From assembly GCA_943787435.1 (NCBI GenBank), contig CALSMK010000008.1, forward strand, positions 92,399 through 156,398: 64,000 nucleotides of DNA, read 5' to 3'. Positions within the stretch are counted from its first letter, which is position 1; each line of letters starts with the position of its first letter. A program made the translations under genes and the position numbers. Below, one piece after another: positions 8,788 through 18,151 of this stretch. Under the pieces are notes generated by a model, which saw nothing but the letters and a program-made list of their open reading frames with translations, did no database searches and was not told the origin of the DNA. This DNA comes from an uncultured Flavobacteriales bacterium. GTDB taxonomy: Bacteria > Bacteroidota > Bacteroidia > Flavobacteriales_D > Sanyastnellaceae.

Positions 8788-9990
8788 TCAAACCTCCAAA
8801 ACGGCGGCAATGCCCGGCAAGGTTTTTCCTTCCAACCCTTCTAGCATGGCGCCACCTCCCGTGGAGACGTAGCTGACCTTGTCTGCCAATCCAGCTTTGT
8901 TGACCGCCGCAACGGAGTCTCCACCGCCAACAAGGGTGTACGCCCCCGAATTTGTAGCCGCTACAATGGCGTCCGCTATGCGGTTGGTGCCTTTCGCAAA
9001 ACGATCAAACTCAAAAACGCCCATGGGGCCATTCCACAAAATGGTCTTGCAATCGGCCAACGCTCCTGCAAATTTTTCGCGGCTGTTCTCCCCAATGTCC
9101 ATGCCTTCCCATCCCTCTGGAATGGCATTCGTGGGGTGGGTCTCTTGGGCTGCATCAGGCGAGAATCCATCTCCACACAGGGTGTCTGATGGAAGGTGAA
9201 CCTCAATGCCTTTGGCCTTGGCAGATTCCAACAAATCAAGGGCCTCCTTGTGCATGTCCGGCTCGACCAACGATCCGCCCACTTGCCCCCCCTGAGCTTG
9301 GATGAACGTATACGCCATGCCACCGCCAATCACGAGTTTGTCTACCCGGTCCAACAGGTTCTTCAGCACCGCCAGTTTGGAGCTGACTTTGGCCCCTCCA
9401 ATGACCGCTGCAACCGGCCTTTCTGCATGGCCCAACACGCGCTCCATGGCCTTGACCTCGCCCTCCATCAAAAACCCGAACGCCTTGTCCTCCGGAAAGA
9501 ATTTGGCAATCACGGCCGTGCTGGCGTGCGCCCTGTGCGCCGTGCCAAATGCATCGTTGATGTAGAAGTCGCCGTTCTCGGCCAATTGTCCTGCAAAGAA
9601 TTCGTCTCCCGCCTTTTCTTCATCGTGAAAGCGAAGGTTTTCCAACAGGGCCACCTCCCCAGATGCCAAATCTTGGGTCACATCCAAAGCCTCGTCTCCG
9701 ACGCAATGGGACGCAAACTTCACGGATTGACCCAACAGCTGTTCAAGCGTGGGCAAAATGTGCCGCAGAGACAACGCGGCATCTTGTCCTTTTGGACGGC
9801 CGAGGTGGCTCATGAGCACAACACTTCCCCCGGTTTTCAGCACGTGCTGAATGGTGGGCAAAGCGGCGCGAATGCGCGTGTCGTCGGTGACCTCTCGGCT
9901 GCCGTCGTCGGCAAGCTGGGTCATGGGAACATTGAAGTCCACGCGAATCAAAGCGCGGACACCGTCAAAGTTGAGATCTTGGAAAGCCAT
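8788..9990 (-). CDS. pgk: Phosphoglycerate kinase
   Basis: About 400 residues from the ATG at 9988-9990, chosen because family homology begins at MAFQDLNFDGVRALIRVDFNVP; the frame is open further upstream without homology. PGK transfers the acyl phosphate of 1,3-bisphosphoglycerate to ADP in cytosolic glycolysis. Seen: RVDFNVP substrate loop, SHLGRPKG, INDAFGTAHRAHAST, the ADP-binding GGAKVSSK and the C-terminal VGGGDSVAAV plus STGGGAMLEGLEG. It lies 19 bases downstream of glycyl-tRNA synthetase on the same strand, likely one transcript. Confidence 0.97.
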   Translation of the reverse strand: MAFQDLNFDGVRALIRVDFNVPMTQLADDGSREVTDDTRIRAALPTIQHVLKTGGSVVLMSHLGRPKGQDAALSLRHILPTLEQLLGQSVKFASHCVGDEALDVTQDLASGEVALLENLRFHDEEKAGDEFFAGQLAENGDFYINDAFGTAHRAHASTAVIAKFFPEDKAFGFLMEGEVKAMERVLGHAERPVAAVIGGAKVSSKLAVLKNLLDRVDKLVIGGGMAYTFIQAQGGQVGGSLVEPDMHKEALDLLESAKAKGIEVHLPSDTLCGDGFSPDAAQETHPTNAIPEGWEGMDIGENSREKFAGALADCKTILWNGPMGVFEFDRFAKGTNRIADAIVAATNSGAYTLVGGGDSVAAVNKAGLADKVSYVSTGGGAMLEGLEGKTLPGIAAVLEV

Positions 9991-10009
9991 TTTTCTGAAT
10001 GGGATGGGG

Positions 10010-11545
10010 TCAGGAGAAGAGGGTGGACCAACCCACGCGCTCGGCCACACGGGACGAAAGCTCTGAAATGGGCACACGAATTTGTTCCATGGTATCGCGG
10101 TCGCGCAAGGTCACCGCCTGGTCGTCCAACGTGTCGTGGTCAATGGTGACACACAGAGGGGTGCCAATGGCGTCCTGCCTGCGGTACCTGCGGCCAATGG
10201 CGTCTTTTTCGTCGTATTGGACGCTGTGGTCCAACTTCAAACGGTCCATCACTTCACGCGCCTTCTCTGGCAAACCGTCTTTTTTCAAGAGGGGAAGCAC
10301 GGCCACCTTTACGGGGGCCAACGCGGGTGGAATGCTCATCACCACCCGCTCGGAGCCATCTGCCAAGGTCTCATTCCTCAATGCACTGGACAAAACCGCC
10401 AAGAACATGCGGTCCAAGCCGATGGAGGTTTCGATCACGTAAGGCACGTAGCTCTCTTCCCGCTCGGGATCGTAGTAACGAAGCTTTTTGCCACTGTGCT
10501 CTTCGTGGGCGTTCAGGTCAAAGTCGGTGCGGCTGTGAATGCCCTCTAGCTCCTTGAATCCCATGGGGAAATTGAACTCGATGTCACACGCTGCGTCTGC
10601 GTAGTGCGCCATTTTAATGTGGTCATGGAAACGGTAAGAGCCATCTCCCAAACCCAAGGATTTGTGCCACTGAATGCGGGCCTCTTTCCAGTATTCATAC
10701 CACTTTCCTTGGTCGCCAGGGGGGACAAAGAATTGCATCTCCATTTGCTCAAACTCCCGCATGCGAAAGATGAACTGGCGAGCGATGATCTCATTTCGGA
10801 ATGCCTTTCCAATCTGGGCGATTCCAAAAGGCAACTTCATTCGACCGGATTTCTGAACGTTCAAGAAGTTGACGAAGATGCCCTGGGCCGTCTCCGGGCG
10901 CAGGTAAATCACACCCGCGTCCCCGCTGACGGCGCCCAGCTCTGTCTTGAACATGAGGTTGAACTGTCTCACGTCCGTCCAGTTGGCGGACCCCGTCTCA
11001 GGATCCTTGATGCCCAAGTCCACAATCAATTGCTTAACCGCATCCAGGTCTTCCGCGTTCATGGCCGTCTTGAACCGCTCATTGATGCTGTCGATTTCCG
11101 CTTGCCGACGGACGCAATTCCCGTTGGTCTCGCGGAATTGAGCCTCATCAAAAGCGTCGCCAAACTTCTTGGAAGCCTTGGCCACATCCTTGGCAATTTT
11201 GGCTTCAATCTTACCAATGTGGTCCTCAATCAGGACGTCGGCCCGGTAACGCTTCTTGCTGTCTTTGTTGTCAATCAGTGGGTCGTTGAACGCATCCACG
11301 TGTCCCGAAGCCTTCCATGTGGTGGGGTGCATGAAAATGCTGGCGTCCAAGCCCACAATGTTTTCATGCATGCGAACCATCGCGGTCCACCAATAAGACT
11401 TGATGTTGTTCTTCAGCTCCACCCCGAGCTGGCCGTAATCATATGCCGCGCTCAATCCATCGTAAATGTCACTGGAGGGGAACACAAATCCGTATTCCTT
11501 GGCGTGTCCAATCACGCGCTTCAGGTGGTCGTCCTGTTGGGCCAT
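10010..11545 (-). CDS. glyQS: Glycine--tRNA ligase, single-chain (eukaryote/archaeal-type) form
   Basis: About 511 residues from the ATG at 11543-11545, where homology begins (MAQQDDHLKRVIGHAKEYGF). Class II synthetase of the homodimeric type: motif 1 region GQLGVELKNNIK, tRNA-binding insertion residues about 60-190, motif 2 RNEIIARQFIFRMREFEQME, motif 3 ETSIGLDRMFLAVL, and the C-terminal anticodon domain starting PPALAPVKVAVLPL. It charges tRNA-Gly in the cytosol. A -7 box TATTTTTG sits at 11597-11604 on the minus strand, giving a leader of about 50 bases. The divergent neighbour is gpsA. Confidence 0.96.
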   Translation of the reverse strand: MAQQDDHLKRVIGHAKEYGFVFPSSDIYDGLSAAYDYGQLGVELKNNIKSYWWTAMVRMHENIVGLDASIFMHPTTWKASGHVDAFNDPLIDNKDSKKRYRADVLIEDHIGKIEAKIAKDVAKASKKFGDAFDEAQFRETNGNCVRRQAEIDSINERFKTAMNAEDLDAVKQLIVDLGIKDPETGSANWTDVRQFNLMFKTELGAVSGDAGVIYLRPETAQGIFVNFLNVQKSGRMKLPFGIAQIGKAFRNEIIARQFIFRMREFEQMEMQFFVPPGDQGKWYEYWKEARIQWHKSLGLGDGSYRFHDHIKMAHYADAACDIEFNFPMGFKELEGIHSRTDFDLNAHEEHSGKKLRYYDPEREESYVPYVIETSIGLDRMFLAVLSSALRNETLADGSERVVMSIPPALAPVKVAVLPLLKKDGLPEKAREVMDRLKLDHSVQYDEKDAIGRRYRRQDAIGTPLCVTIDHDTLDDQAVTLRDRDTMEQIRVPISELSSRVAERVGWSTLFS

Positions 11546-11596
11546 ATCAAAAGGGGTCGAGGGTTTGATGGAGTGAACATTGCACCCCTGAGCCCG

Positions 11597-11604
11597 CAAA
11601 AATA
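11597..11604 (-). promoter_or_regulatory. Promoter -7 box for glyQS-pgk
   Basis: Minus-strand TATTTTTG matches TAnnTTTG, about 50 bases before the glyQS ATG in the divergent glyQS/gpsA spacer. Confidence 0.55.
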
Positions 11605-11625
11605 GGCCTAACAAGCACACCGGCG

Positions 11626-11632
11626 TACCTTG
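11626..11632 (+). promoter_or_regulatory. Candidate -7 box for gpsA, near-leaderless
   Basis: TACCTTG, one T short of consensus, ends five bases before the gpsA ATG at 11638. If active, the mRNA leader would be only about three bases. Confidence 0.35.
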
Positions 11633-11637
11633 TGGCC

Positions 11638-12660
11638 ATGGCCGTTCAAGCCCCACCCACAGAGCGCATTGGCATCATCGGAAGTGGAAGCTGGGCGACC
11701 GCCCTCGCCCTGTTGTTTGCTCGGGATGAAATTGCGTCGGAACACCCCGTCAATTGGTGGGTTCGGCGCGAATCCTCGTTGGATCACATTGCCAAAACAG
11801 GACACAACCCCCTGTATCTGAGAAGCCTGTCTCTCCCCTTGGAACGGCTGAACATGACCACAGACATTCAAGCTGTCGTGGACCAAAGCGACGTTCTGAT
11901 TTTGGCTGTTCCAAGCGCTTACCTCGACGATGCACTTCGCGGCAACAAGGTCACGGGGTTGGACAAAAAAATCGTGTTCAACGCAGTGAAGGGACTGGTG
12001 ACCGATGAGCATCACATTCCCGCGCGCTACCTCCACAAAGAGTTGGGGGTCCCCTATGGCCGCATCGGATTGATTGCAGGACCCAGCCACGCCGAAGAGG
12101 TGGCCCGAGAGAATTGGACATACCTCACCTTGGCTTGCTCCAACGAACACTTTGCCAAGGTCATGGCCGATCGATTGAGCAGTCCCTGGCTGAGGACCCA
12201 CACCACCGACGACATTTTTGGAATCGAGCTCGCTGCAGTCCTCAAAAACATCTATGCCGTTGCGGCTGGAATCGCTCACGGTATGGGCCTGGGGGACAAC
12301 TTTATCGCCGTTTTGATTTCCAATGCGCTGAAAGAGACGGGACGTTTTCTGAATGCCGTCAACGAAACGTCGCGAGATGTCAGCGCTTCGGCCTACCTCG
12401 GAGACTTGCTGGTCACCGCTTACTCGCCGCACAGCCGAAACCGAACACTGGGAACCATGGTCGGCAAAGGCTATCGCGTTCAAGGTGCCTTGGTCGAAAT
12501 GGACATGGTGGCCGAAGGCTATCCCGCAGCACTGGGCATCCATGTGATCAACCAAAAGTTTGACGTCCCCATGCCTGTTGCAGAGTGTGTTTACCGCATT
12601 CTTCATGAGCGCATCGCACCCTCCATTGAAATGCGCATCCTCGCCGACCGCATTCATTGA
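11638..12660 (+). CDS. gpsA: Glycerol-3-phosphate dehydrogenase [NAD(P)+]
   Basis: About 340 residues. The ATG at 11638 is preferred over the in-frame GTG at 11632. The Rossmann motif GIIGSGSWATALA is at the N-terminus; NAVKGLVTDEHHIPARYL, the catalytic-region AAVLKNIYAVAAGIAHGMGLGDN and NSLGTMVGKGY-like segment (HSRNRTLGTMVGKGYRVQGA) follow. The enzyme reduces dihydroxyacetone phosphate to sn-glycerol 3-phosphate, feeding phospholipid synthesis (compare pssA in this window). Length is normal. It diverges from glyQS and is followed after about 50 bases by a large surface protein on the same strand. Confidence 0.96.
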   Translation: MAVQAPPTERIGIIGSGSWATALALLFARDEIASEHPVNWWVRRESSLDHIAKTGHNPLYLRSLSLPLERLNMTTDIQAVVDQSDVLILAVPSAYLDDALRGNKVTGLDKKIVFNAVKGLVTDEHHIPARYLHKELGVPYGRIGLIAGPSHAEEVARENWTYLTLACSNEHFAKVMADRLSSPWLRTHTTDDIFGIELAAVLKNIYAVAAGIAHGMGLGDNFIAVLISNALKETGRFLNAVNETSRDVSASAYLGDLLVTAYSPHSRNRTLGTMVGKGYRVQGALVEMDMVAEGYPAALGIHVINQKFDVPMPVAECVYRILHERIAPSIEMRILADRIH

Positions 12661-12713
12661 TCTCCCAATTTGCCCGTTGCGGCAACGAAAAGCTTCCCGA
12701 ACTTGTTCTCTAC

Positions 12714-15700
12714 ATGGTGCGCTTGGTCACATCCATATTTCTGCTGTTGGCCACAACCCTGTCGGCTCAGGTCCGGTTTGTGCCCAACAAAGGACAATGG
12801 CCAGCCCATGTCCACCATCGAGCAGAGGTGATCAGTGGCGGGGTTCAAGTCGAATCTGAGGGTTGGACCAGCTGGCAATGGGCCCCCTCTGGAGAAGGCG
12901 ATCATCATGCTGGTTCCAAACGCGGGGTGATGTGGCAGGCCAAATGGATGATGGCATCCCCCATTGACCTGGCCAGTTGGTCGGCGTTCGAAACCGAAGA
13001 AGACCGGATTCACTTCTACCTCTCCAATGATGCCAGCCAATGGGCCGAAAACGTGCAGCCAGCCAAGCGCATCGAAACGCAGAACCTTTGGCCTGGAATC
13101 GCCCTTCGGTGGCGCGGCACCCGCTCTGGAAATGCCAAATTTGAACTCACCGTTTCTCCAGGAGCCGACCCCACAATGGTTGCGTGGGAATACGCCGGGG
13201 TTCAACCCAAAGTGAGGCCCGATGGCGGTTTGGACCTCATCCATGCCCTGCATGAAGGGCCAGGGTTCAACGCCCAACTTGAGCCGCCATTTGCCTATCA
13301 GCTCTCCTCTGAAGGCGCCATGAAAACCGTGCCTTGTCGCTATCAAGTGCGGGGAAACACAGTCGCCTTGGCCTTGGGTAAACATGACCCAACCCTGCCA
13401 TTGGTGCTGGACCCAGAAATCACCTTTTCAACCTATGCGGGATCGACAGGAGACAACTTTGGAACCACCGCCAGCAATGGACCTGGTGGCTCCTTGGTCG
13501 GAGGAGCCGTTGCCTTTGCCCCTGGGTACCCCACCACCGCAAATGCCGTGCAAGAGCTCATGGGGGTTTTCGAGGACGGAATCAGCCACACGGCCCTCAC
13601 CGTATTCAGTGACGACGGCAGCAGCCTGTTGTACAGCACCTATTTGGGGGGGCAGCAAGCCGACATTCCGCACAGCCTCGCCTTCAATGAAACCTGGGGA
13701 CGCATCGTGCTCTTTGGGACCACTGGGTCCAGTGATTTTCCTTCGACAGCCAACGCCCACCAATCCAATTTGGCAGCAGGCCCAGCCACCGACGTCACCG
13801 TCTATGGAGTGGACACCCAACCCAACGGCGTAGATGCATACTTGGCCAGCTTCAACGCCCAAGACTTCACGCTGGAAGCCGCCACTTATTTCGGGGGAAC
13901 AGGAACAGACGGCCTCAACAATGCCACCGGGCTGCGCGCCAATTTTGGGGACAACTACAGGGGGCAAGTGGACATTGGTCCAGAGGGCACTGTGTGGATC
14001 GCCACAACCACAACTTCACCAGACCTGAACATGCCGGGGAGCCCCGCCCATGCTGGTGGCTATGATGCGCTGGTCGCCGGATTTGACGCCGACCTCACCA
14101 CCCTGCTTTGCGGGCGCACTTTTGGGGGAAGTGGCAACGACGCCGCGTACAGTGTTGAAGTCGCGCCCGACGACAGCTTCGGCGCTTTTGGCAACCTCGA
14201 AATGATGGTGGGCGGAGGCACGTCTTCGGCTGATTTGCCCTTGCCTGGAGGCAGCATTCAGCCCGCCCCAGCCGGCAACATCGATGGGTGGATCGCCCAA
14301 TTCAATGCCGGTCCCGACGCGCTTACCGTTCAATTTGGGACCTACCATGGCCTGGCCGATTACGACCAAGTGTACTTCGTTCAAAGGGATGAGTCGGGAA
14401 GGCCTTACGCATATGGTCAGGCGCGAGGGGGCATGCCCGCCATTGGCGATGTCTATTCCAACCCCGGCAGCGGTCAATACATCACCTGCTTCCTTCCTGA
14501 CTTGAGTGACATCGAGTGGCAAAGCCCCATTGGAACTGGAGGCCCAGGAATCGACCTGAGCCCCACCGCCTTTTTGGTCAGCGACTGCCAACAGGTCTAC
14601 ATCAGTGGTTGGGGCGGCCAAACCAATGCCACCGGCGGAACCGCAGATGTGGCAGGCAGCACCACTTTTGGGTTGCCCACCACAGACAGTCCCTTTCAAA
14701 GCGGTACAGACGGCAGCGACTTTTATCTGGCCGTGCTGGCTCCAGACGCTGCGGATCTGGTCTATGCCACCTATTTCGGAGGGCCCTTCTCCAACGAGCA
14801 CGTCGATGGCGGCTCATCTCGGTTCGATCAAAATGGCACGGTATATCAATCCGTTTGCGCCGGTTGTGGAGGGATGAATGACTTCCCCTCAACCGACAAT
14901 GCTTGGAGCCCAAACAACCCCAGCCCCAATTGCAACATGGGGGTTTTCAAATTCGAACTGGGCAAACTCAACGCCAACATCTCCATCGACGGTCCCGATC
15001 AATTCTGCCAGGGAGATGAGGTTCAATTCGAAAACAACACCAACGGACCTGCAGCCTTCATCTGGGACTTTGGCGACGCCAACTTCAGCGAAGAAGTTGC
15101 CCCTCTCCATCTGTATGGCATCCCAGGCGAGTTTGAAGTGGAGGTGATTGCCCAAGACACCACAGGTTGCCTTGAGGCCGACACTGCGTACGTTGCGGTC
15201 ACCATCGCACCTGCGGCCGACCCTTCCATTGAGCCTGTTGATCCCATTTGCGCAGGGGAGTCTGTAGAGCTCGTAGGCTCTGGCAATGGCACCCTTTCTT
15301 GGGCTTTCTCCAACAGCTTGAGTGACGTCAATTCGGCCACCCCAACAGCAGAACCCACCACCACGACCACCTATGCATTGACCGATGAAACCCTGTGTGG
15401 AATCAACACCGAAGAGGTCACAGTCGAGGTGGTAGACATGGAAACCTCACCCAGTGAAGACACCCAAATCTGCTTGGGAGACGGCACTGAACTTTCCGTC
15501 ACCAGTCCCATCCCGGATGCCCCCAACTGGAGCTACGCTTGGAGCCCCACAGCTGGCCTGTCCGACCCCACCTCATCCAACCCCACGGCCACGCCCGCAC
15601 TGACGACCACATACTCAGTTGTCATCACCACAGCAGAGGGGTGCGAACGCAACCATGACATCACCGTTGACGTGGTCCCCGCTGCCCCTGGCGACAACAT

Positions 15701-16730
15701 TTACCCCAACGTGCCCCTGTGCATTGGTCAATCCACCGTCCTCAATGCCGACGATGGAAACACTTGGATTTGGAGCCCCACCGTCGGACTCAACAACCCC
15801 GCCAGTCAGACTCCAGTGGCTGCCCCCACAGAGACCACCACATACTCGGTCACCATTTCCAATTTGTGTGGCGAAGGAACCGATGAGGTGACCGTTGAAC
15901 TGATCGTGCCCGAAGCCTTTGCTGACCCCGGTGGCCAGGTCTGTGCTGGAGAGCCTTTCCCCGTTTCTGCATCCGGAGGCAGCGCTTATCAATGGGTCCC
16001 CGGAAGCCAGGTGACCAACCCTTCGGCTGCACAAACCACAGTCGTCACGGAAACCCCGCAAACCTTTACCGTCTATGTGACCGACGCCGATGGCTGCGTG
16101 GCTTCTGCCGAGGTCACCGTGAACACCTGGCCCAGTCCAGAGGTCGAGGCCGGACCCGATCAGCGACAAGATTGGCTGGAGGCGACCTTCCTTTATGGGT
16201 CGGTTCAAGGCGATGAACTGGACTCCATTTGGTGGACACCTGAAGGCCCACTGTCTTGCTCAAACTGCCTCATTCCAGAGGTGATCCTGCAAGAAAACCA
16301 GACATTCACGCTGCACGTCATCGACATCCATGGGTGTCGGTCTGCCGATGTGGTCGAGGTTGAATTCAACTACCCCCTCTACGTGCCTTCGGCTTTCACT
16401 CCCGATGGAGATGGGGTCAACGATGGGTGGCGACCGGAGGGCCATTGGTTGAATGGGACAGGCACATACCTGCAAGGGCAACCTGACGCCACCCTCCTTC
16501 CCGGATACCGCGTGGAAGTTTGGGACCGATGGGGGGCTTGCATTTGGGCCTCAGAAGACCCAAGGGCGTATTGGACAGGTGGCGTGGGTGGACCTGGCGT
16601 ATCCTCTGTGGTAAATGGCGTTGGCCAGGGTCAACACCTCGCTCAACCCGGGGTCTTCACCTGGGTGGTTCACTTCCCAACCAGCAAAGGCAGGGAGCGC
16701 CGCACAGGCATGGTCACATTGATTCGCTGA
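12714..16730 (+). CDS. Giant exported protein: SBBP propeller, PKD and Ig-like repeats, T9SS type B C-terminus
   Basis: About 1338 residues from the ATG at 12714, which begins a signal peptide (MVRLVTSIFLLLATTLSAQ). The N-terminal segment VRFVPNKGQWPAHVHHRAEV is typical of Bacteroidota proteins carrying DUF7948. Residues about 230-740 contain SBBP beta-propeller blades (LYSTYLGGQ, AATYFGGTGTDG, YATYFGGPF). A PKD domain follows near 778 (FIWDFGDANFSE), then several Ig-like repeats of the form WSPTxGLxxPxxxxPxAxPxxTTTY. The C-terminus from about 1224 (VPSAFTPDGDGVNDGW) is the gliding-motility-associated, T9SS type B sorting domain. It is therefore secreted and surface attached, perhaps an adhesin. 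Its stop abuts the convergent gene with no spacer. Confidence 0.9.
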   Translation: MVRLVTSIFLLLATTLSAQVRFVPNKGQWPAHVHHRAEVISGGVQVESEGWTSWQWAPSGEGDHHAGSKRGVMWQAKWMMASPIDLASWSAFETEEDRIHFYLSNDASQWAENVQPAKRIETQNLWPGIALRWRGTRSGNAKFELTVSPGADPTMVAWEYAGVQPKVRPDGGLDLIHALHEGPGFNAQLEPPFAYQLSSEGAMKTVPCRYQVRGNTVALALGKHDPTLPLVLDPEITFSTYAGSTGDNFGTTASNGPGGSLVGGAVAFAPGYPTTANAVQELMGVFEDGISHTALTVFSDDGSSLLYSTYLGGQQADIPHSLAFNETWGRIVLFGTTGSSDFPSTANAHQSNLAAGPATDVTVYGVDTQPNGVDAYLASFNAQDFTLEAATYFGGTGTDGLNNATGLRANFGDNYRGQVDIGPEGTVWIATTTTSPDLNMPGSPAHAGGYDALVAGFDADLTTLLCGRTFGGSGNDAAYSVEVAPDDSFGAFGNLEMMVGGGTSSADLPLPGGSIQPAPAGNIDGWIAQFNAGPDALTVQFGTYHGLADYDQVYFVQRDESGRPYAYGQARGGMPAIGDVYSNPGSGQYITCFLPDLSDIEWQSPIGTGGPGIDLSPTAFLVSDCQQVYISGWGGQTNATGGTADVAGSTTFGLPTTDSPFQSGTDGSDFYLAVLAPDAADLVYATYFGGPFSNEHVDGGSSRFDQNGTVYQSVCAGCGGMNDFPSTDNAWSPNNPSPNCNMGVFKFELGKLNANISIDGPDQFCQGDEVQFENNTNGPAAFIWDFGDANFSEEVAPLHLYGIPGEFEVEVIAQDTTGCLEADTAYVAVTIAPAADPSIEPVDPICAGESVELVGSGNGTLSWAFSNSLSDVNSATPTAEPTTTTTYALTDETLCGINTEEVTVEVVDMETSPSEDTQICLGDGTELSVTSPIPDAPNWSYAWSPTAGLSDPTSSNPTATPALTTTYSVVITTAEGCERNHDITVDVVPAAPGDNIYPNVPLCIGQSTVLNADDGNTWIWSPTVGLNNPASQTPVAAPTETTTYSVTISNLCGEGTDEVTVELIVPEAFADPGGQVCAGEPFPVSASGGSAYQWVPGSQVTNPSAAQTTVVTETPQTFTVYVTDADGCVASAEVTVNTWPSPEVEAGPDQRQDWLEATFLYGSVQGDELDSIWWTPEGPLSCSNCLIPEVILQENQTFTLHVIDIHGCRSADVVEVEFNYPLYVPSAFTPDGDGVNDGWRPEGHWLNGTGTYLQGQPDATLLPGYRVEVWDRWGACIWASEDPRAYWTGGVGGPGVSSVVNGVGQGQHLAQPGVFTWVVHFPTSKGRERRTGMVTLIR

Positions 16731-17603
16731 TCACCTCAAAATGAGGTCTGTGGTGGCGATGCGATTCCCCTCGTCGACCAAATGCACGGTGTACACCCCC
16801 TCCACAAATGGCTCGGCTGCCGTGAAGAAGATGCACGCTTCCATGCGCTCCCCATTGTAATCCAGCATGCGAGAGGCAGAAGCTGGTTCGCCACTTGGCA
16901 TGGCCACAGGGCTCCGGTCTCCGGGTGGAAGAAGGCGCCCGCTCGGGTCCACCACTTCCAAAAACAAGGCCCTTTGGCCCTTCTCCGCAATGCGGTTTTC
17001 CATGAGGGTAAAGCAGGTCTTGATCATTTCAGCTCGCTTGGCCCTTTTGGTTTCCCTTTGTGAACCCGTGCTCGCTACACGGATGGCCATGGGCATCAGA
17101 TCCAAGGCTTGAAGCACCCTTCCCGCCTCAATGATCCCTTCCATGTTTTCTTGGCGGCGCTGCAAATCGGCATTCCGTTCCTCGACTTGCACCACTTGAT
17201 CGGCCATGGCATCTCTCTCCTGTTGCAAAGCGATGTTGGCTTGGTTGAGTGAGTCTATGGTCACCACATAGCCCTGCATGATTCGCCTCAACGTATTGGC
17301 CTCTTTTTTGAGTTTGGACACGCTGTAATTGCGGTCGCGCACTTTTTTAATCAAGCCCTCGATTTCACTGCGCTGAGCAGACATCTCGGCCATCATGAGC
17401 GAGTTTTCGGTCTGCAAAGTGTCATAGCTGAAACGCAAGCGCTGCAAATCGAGCTCCATGGCCTCGCGCTCCAGGTTTCCAGACATGATTTCACCAGACT
17501 GATTGTCGATGGTGGTCCCTTGCTCAGAAACCTGATAACCGAGATATCCTGCAGTCAGGACCAATGCGGCAATGATGATGAGGTATGTAGAACGCTGTTC
17601 CAT
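16731..17603 (-). CDS. Membrane-anchored coiled-coil protein, unknown function
   Basis: About 290 residues from the ATG at 17601-17603; the frame continues upstream but the compact start MEQRSTYLIIIAALVLTAGY gives one clean N-terminal transmembrane anchor. Residues about 35-165 form a continuous heptad-rich coiled coil, including IKKVRDRNYSVSKLKKEANT. The C-terminal 120 residues form a folded domain (IRVASTGSQRETKRAKRAEMIKTC; ALFLEVVDPSGRLLPP; VYTVHLVDEGN). I recall similar conserved hypothetical proteins in Cryomorphaceae-like bacteria but no function. The stop codon abuts that of the convergent T9SS protein. Confidence 0.8.
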   Translation of the reverse strand: MEQRSTYLIIIAALVLTAGYLGYQVSEQGTTIDNQSGEIMSGNLEREAMELDLQRLRFSYDTLQTENSLMMAEMSAQRSEIEGLIKKVRDRNYSVSKLKKEANTLRRIMQGYVVTIDSLNQANIALQQERDAMADQVVQVEERNADLQRRQENMEGIIEAGRVLQALDLMPMAIRVASTGSQRETKRAKRAEMIKTCFTLMENRIAEKGQRALFLEVVDPSGRLLPPGDRSPVAMPSGEPASASRMLDYNGERMEACIFFTAAEPFVEGVYTVHLVDEGNRIATTDLILR

Positions 17604-17676
17604 GCTACGAATGAACGCACCAAAGCACCCGTTTCGCATGGCCCGGAAGAACAATCCCCACATCGAGCCGTGCGTT

Positions 17677-18063
17677 TCAGCGACCTGGCAGCAAGGGATA
17701 AAATGCCTGCTCGGTGTGAAGGACCCGATGCCCGTAGCGGTTCTTCAACACCGCAATCACATCAAAGCGAACCTCCAGGTGTTTGGCTGGATGCCTCAAA
17801 AGAAAAGCCCGCGCCGCGCGAATCAACCTTTGCTGTTGGGCGGCAGACACCATGCGATGCCAACTGGCTTGAACCGGTTCTGTTCGCGTCTTCACCTCTA
17901 CCAAAACCAGCCATGGGCCATCGCGAACCACCAAGTCCACCTCCATTCGTCCCACACGCCAATTGCGGGCCAACACCTCCCACCCCAAGTTCATGACGTG
18001 CTTCAATGCCACCTCTTCTCCCCATCGACCCAAGGTTTGTGTGTGTGATTCCATGGAGACCAA
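17677..18063 (-). CDS. YraN family (UPF0102) nuclease-fold protein
   Basis: 128 residues; a second ATG at 18054 gives a three-residue-shorter form. Features of the family are clear: LGRWGEEVALKHVMNLGWEVLARNWRVGRMEVDLVVRD followed by LVLVEVKTR, the D and E-x-K of a restriction-endonuclease-like fold. Its role is unresolved in general; links to DNA processing have been proposed from the fold. It is divergent from the exported protein at 18152 and in tandem with the coiled-coil gene downstream. Confidence 0.9.
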   Translation of the reverse strand: MVSMESHTQTLGRWGEEVALKHVMNLGWEVLARNWRVGRMEVDLVVRDGPWLVLVEVKTRTEPVQASWHRMVSAAQQQRLIRAARAFLLRHPAKHLEVRFDVIAVLKNRYGHRVLHTEQAFYPLLPGR

Positions 18064-18151
18064 AGTCCATCGAATGGCCGCGCGACCACCCTACTTTCGC
18101 ACCCAGATGCACGGTTGCCCACTTTTCTTTTGTCCACGCCGTTTGGCCTCC

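Noticed and set aside
12669..12684. Short hairpin TTGCC/GGCAA after gpsA as terminator
   Set aside because: Only five pairs and no T run; it is not a convincing intrinsic terminator.
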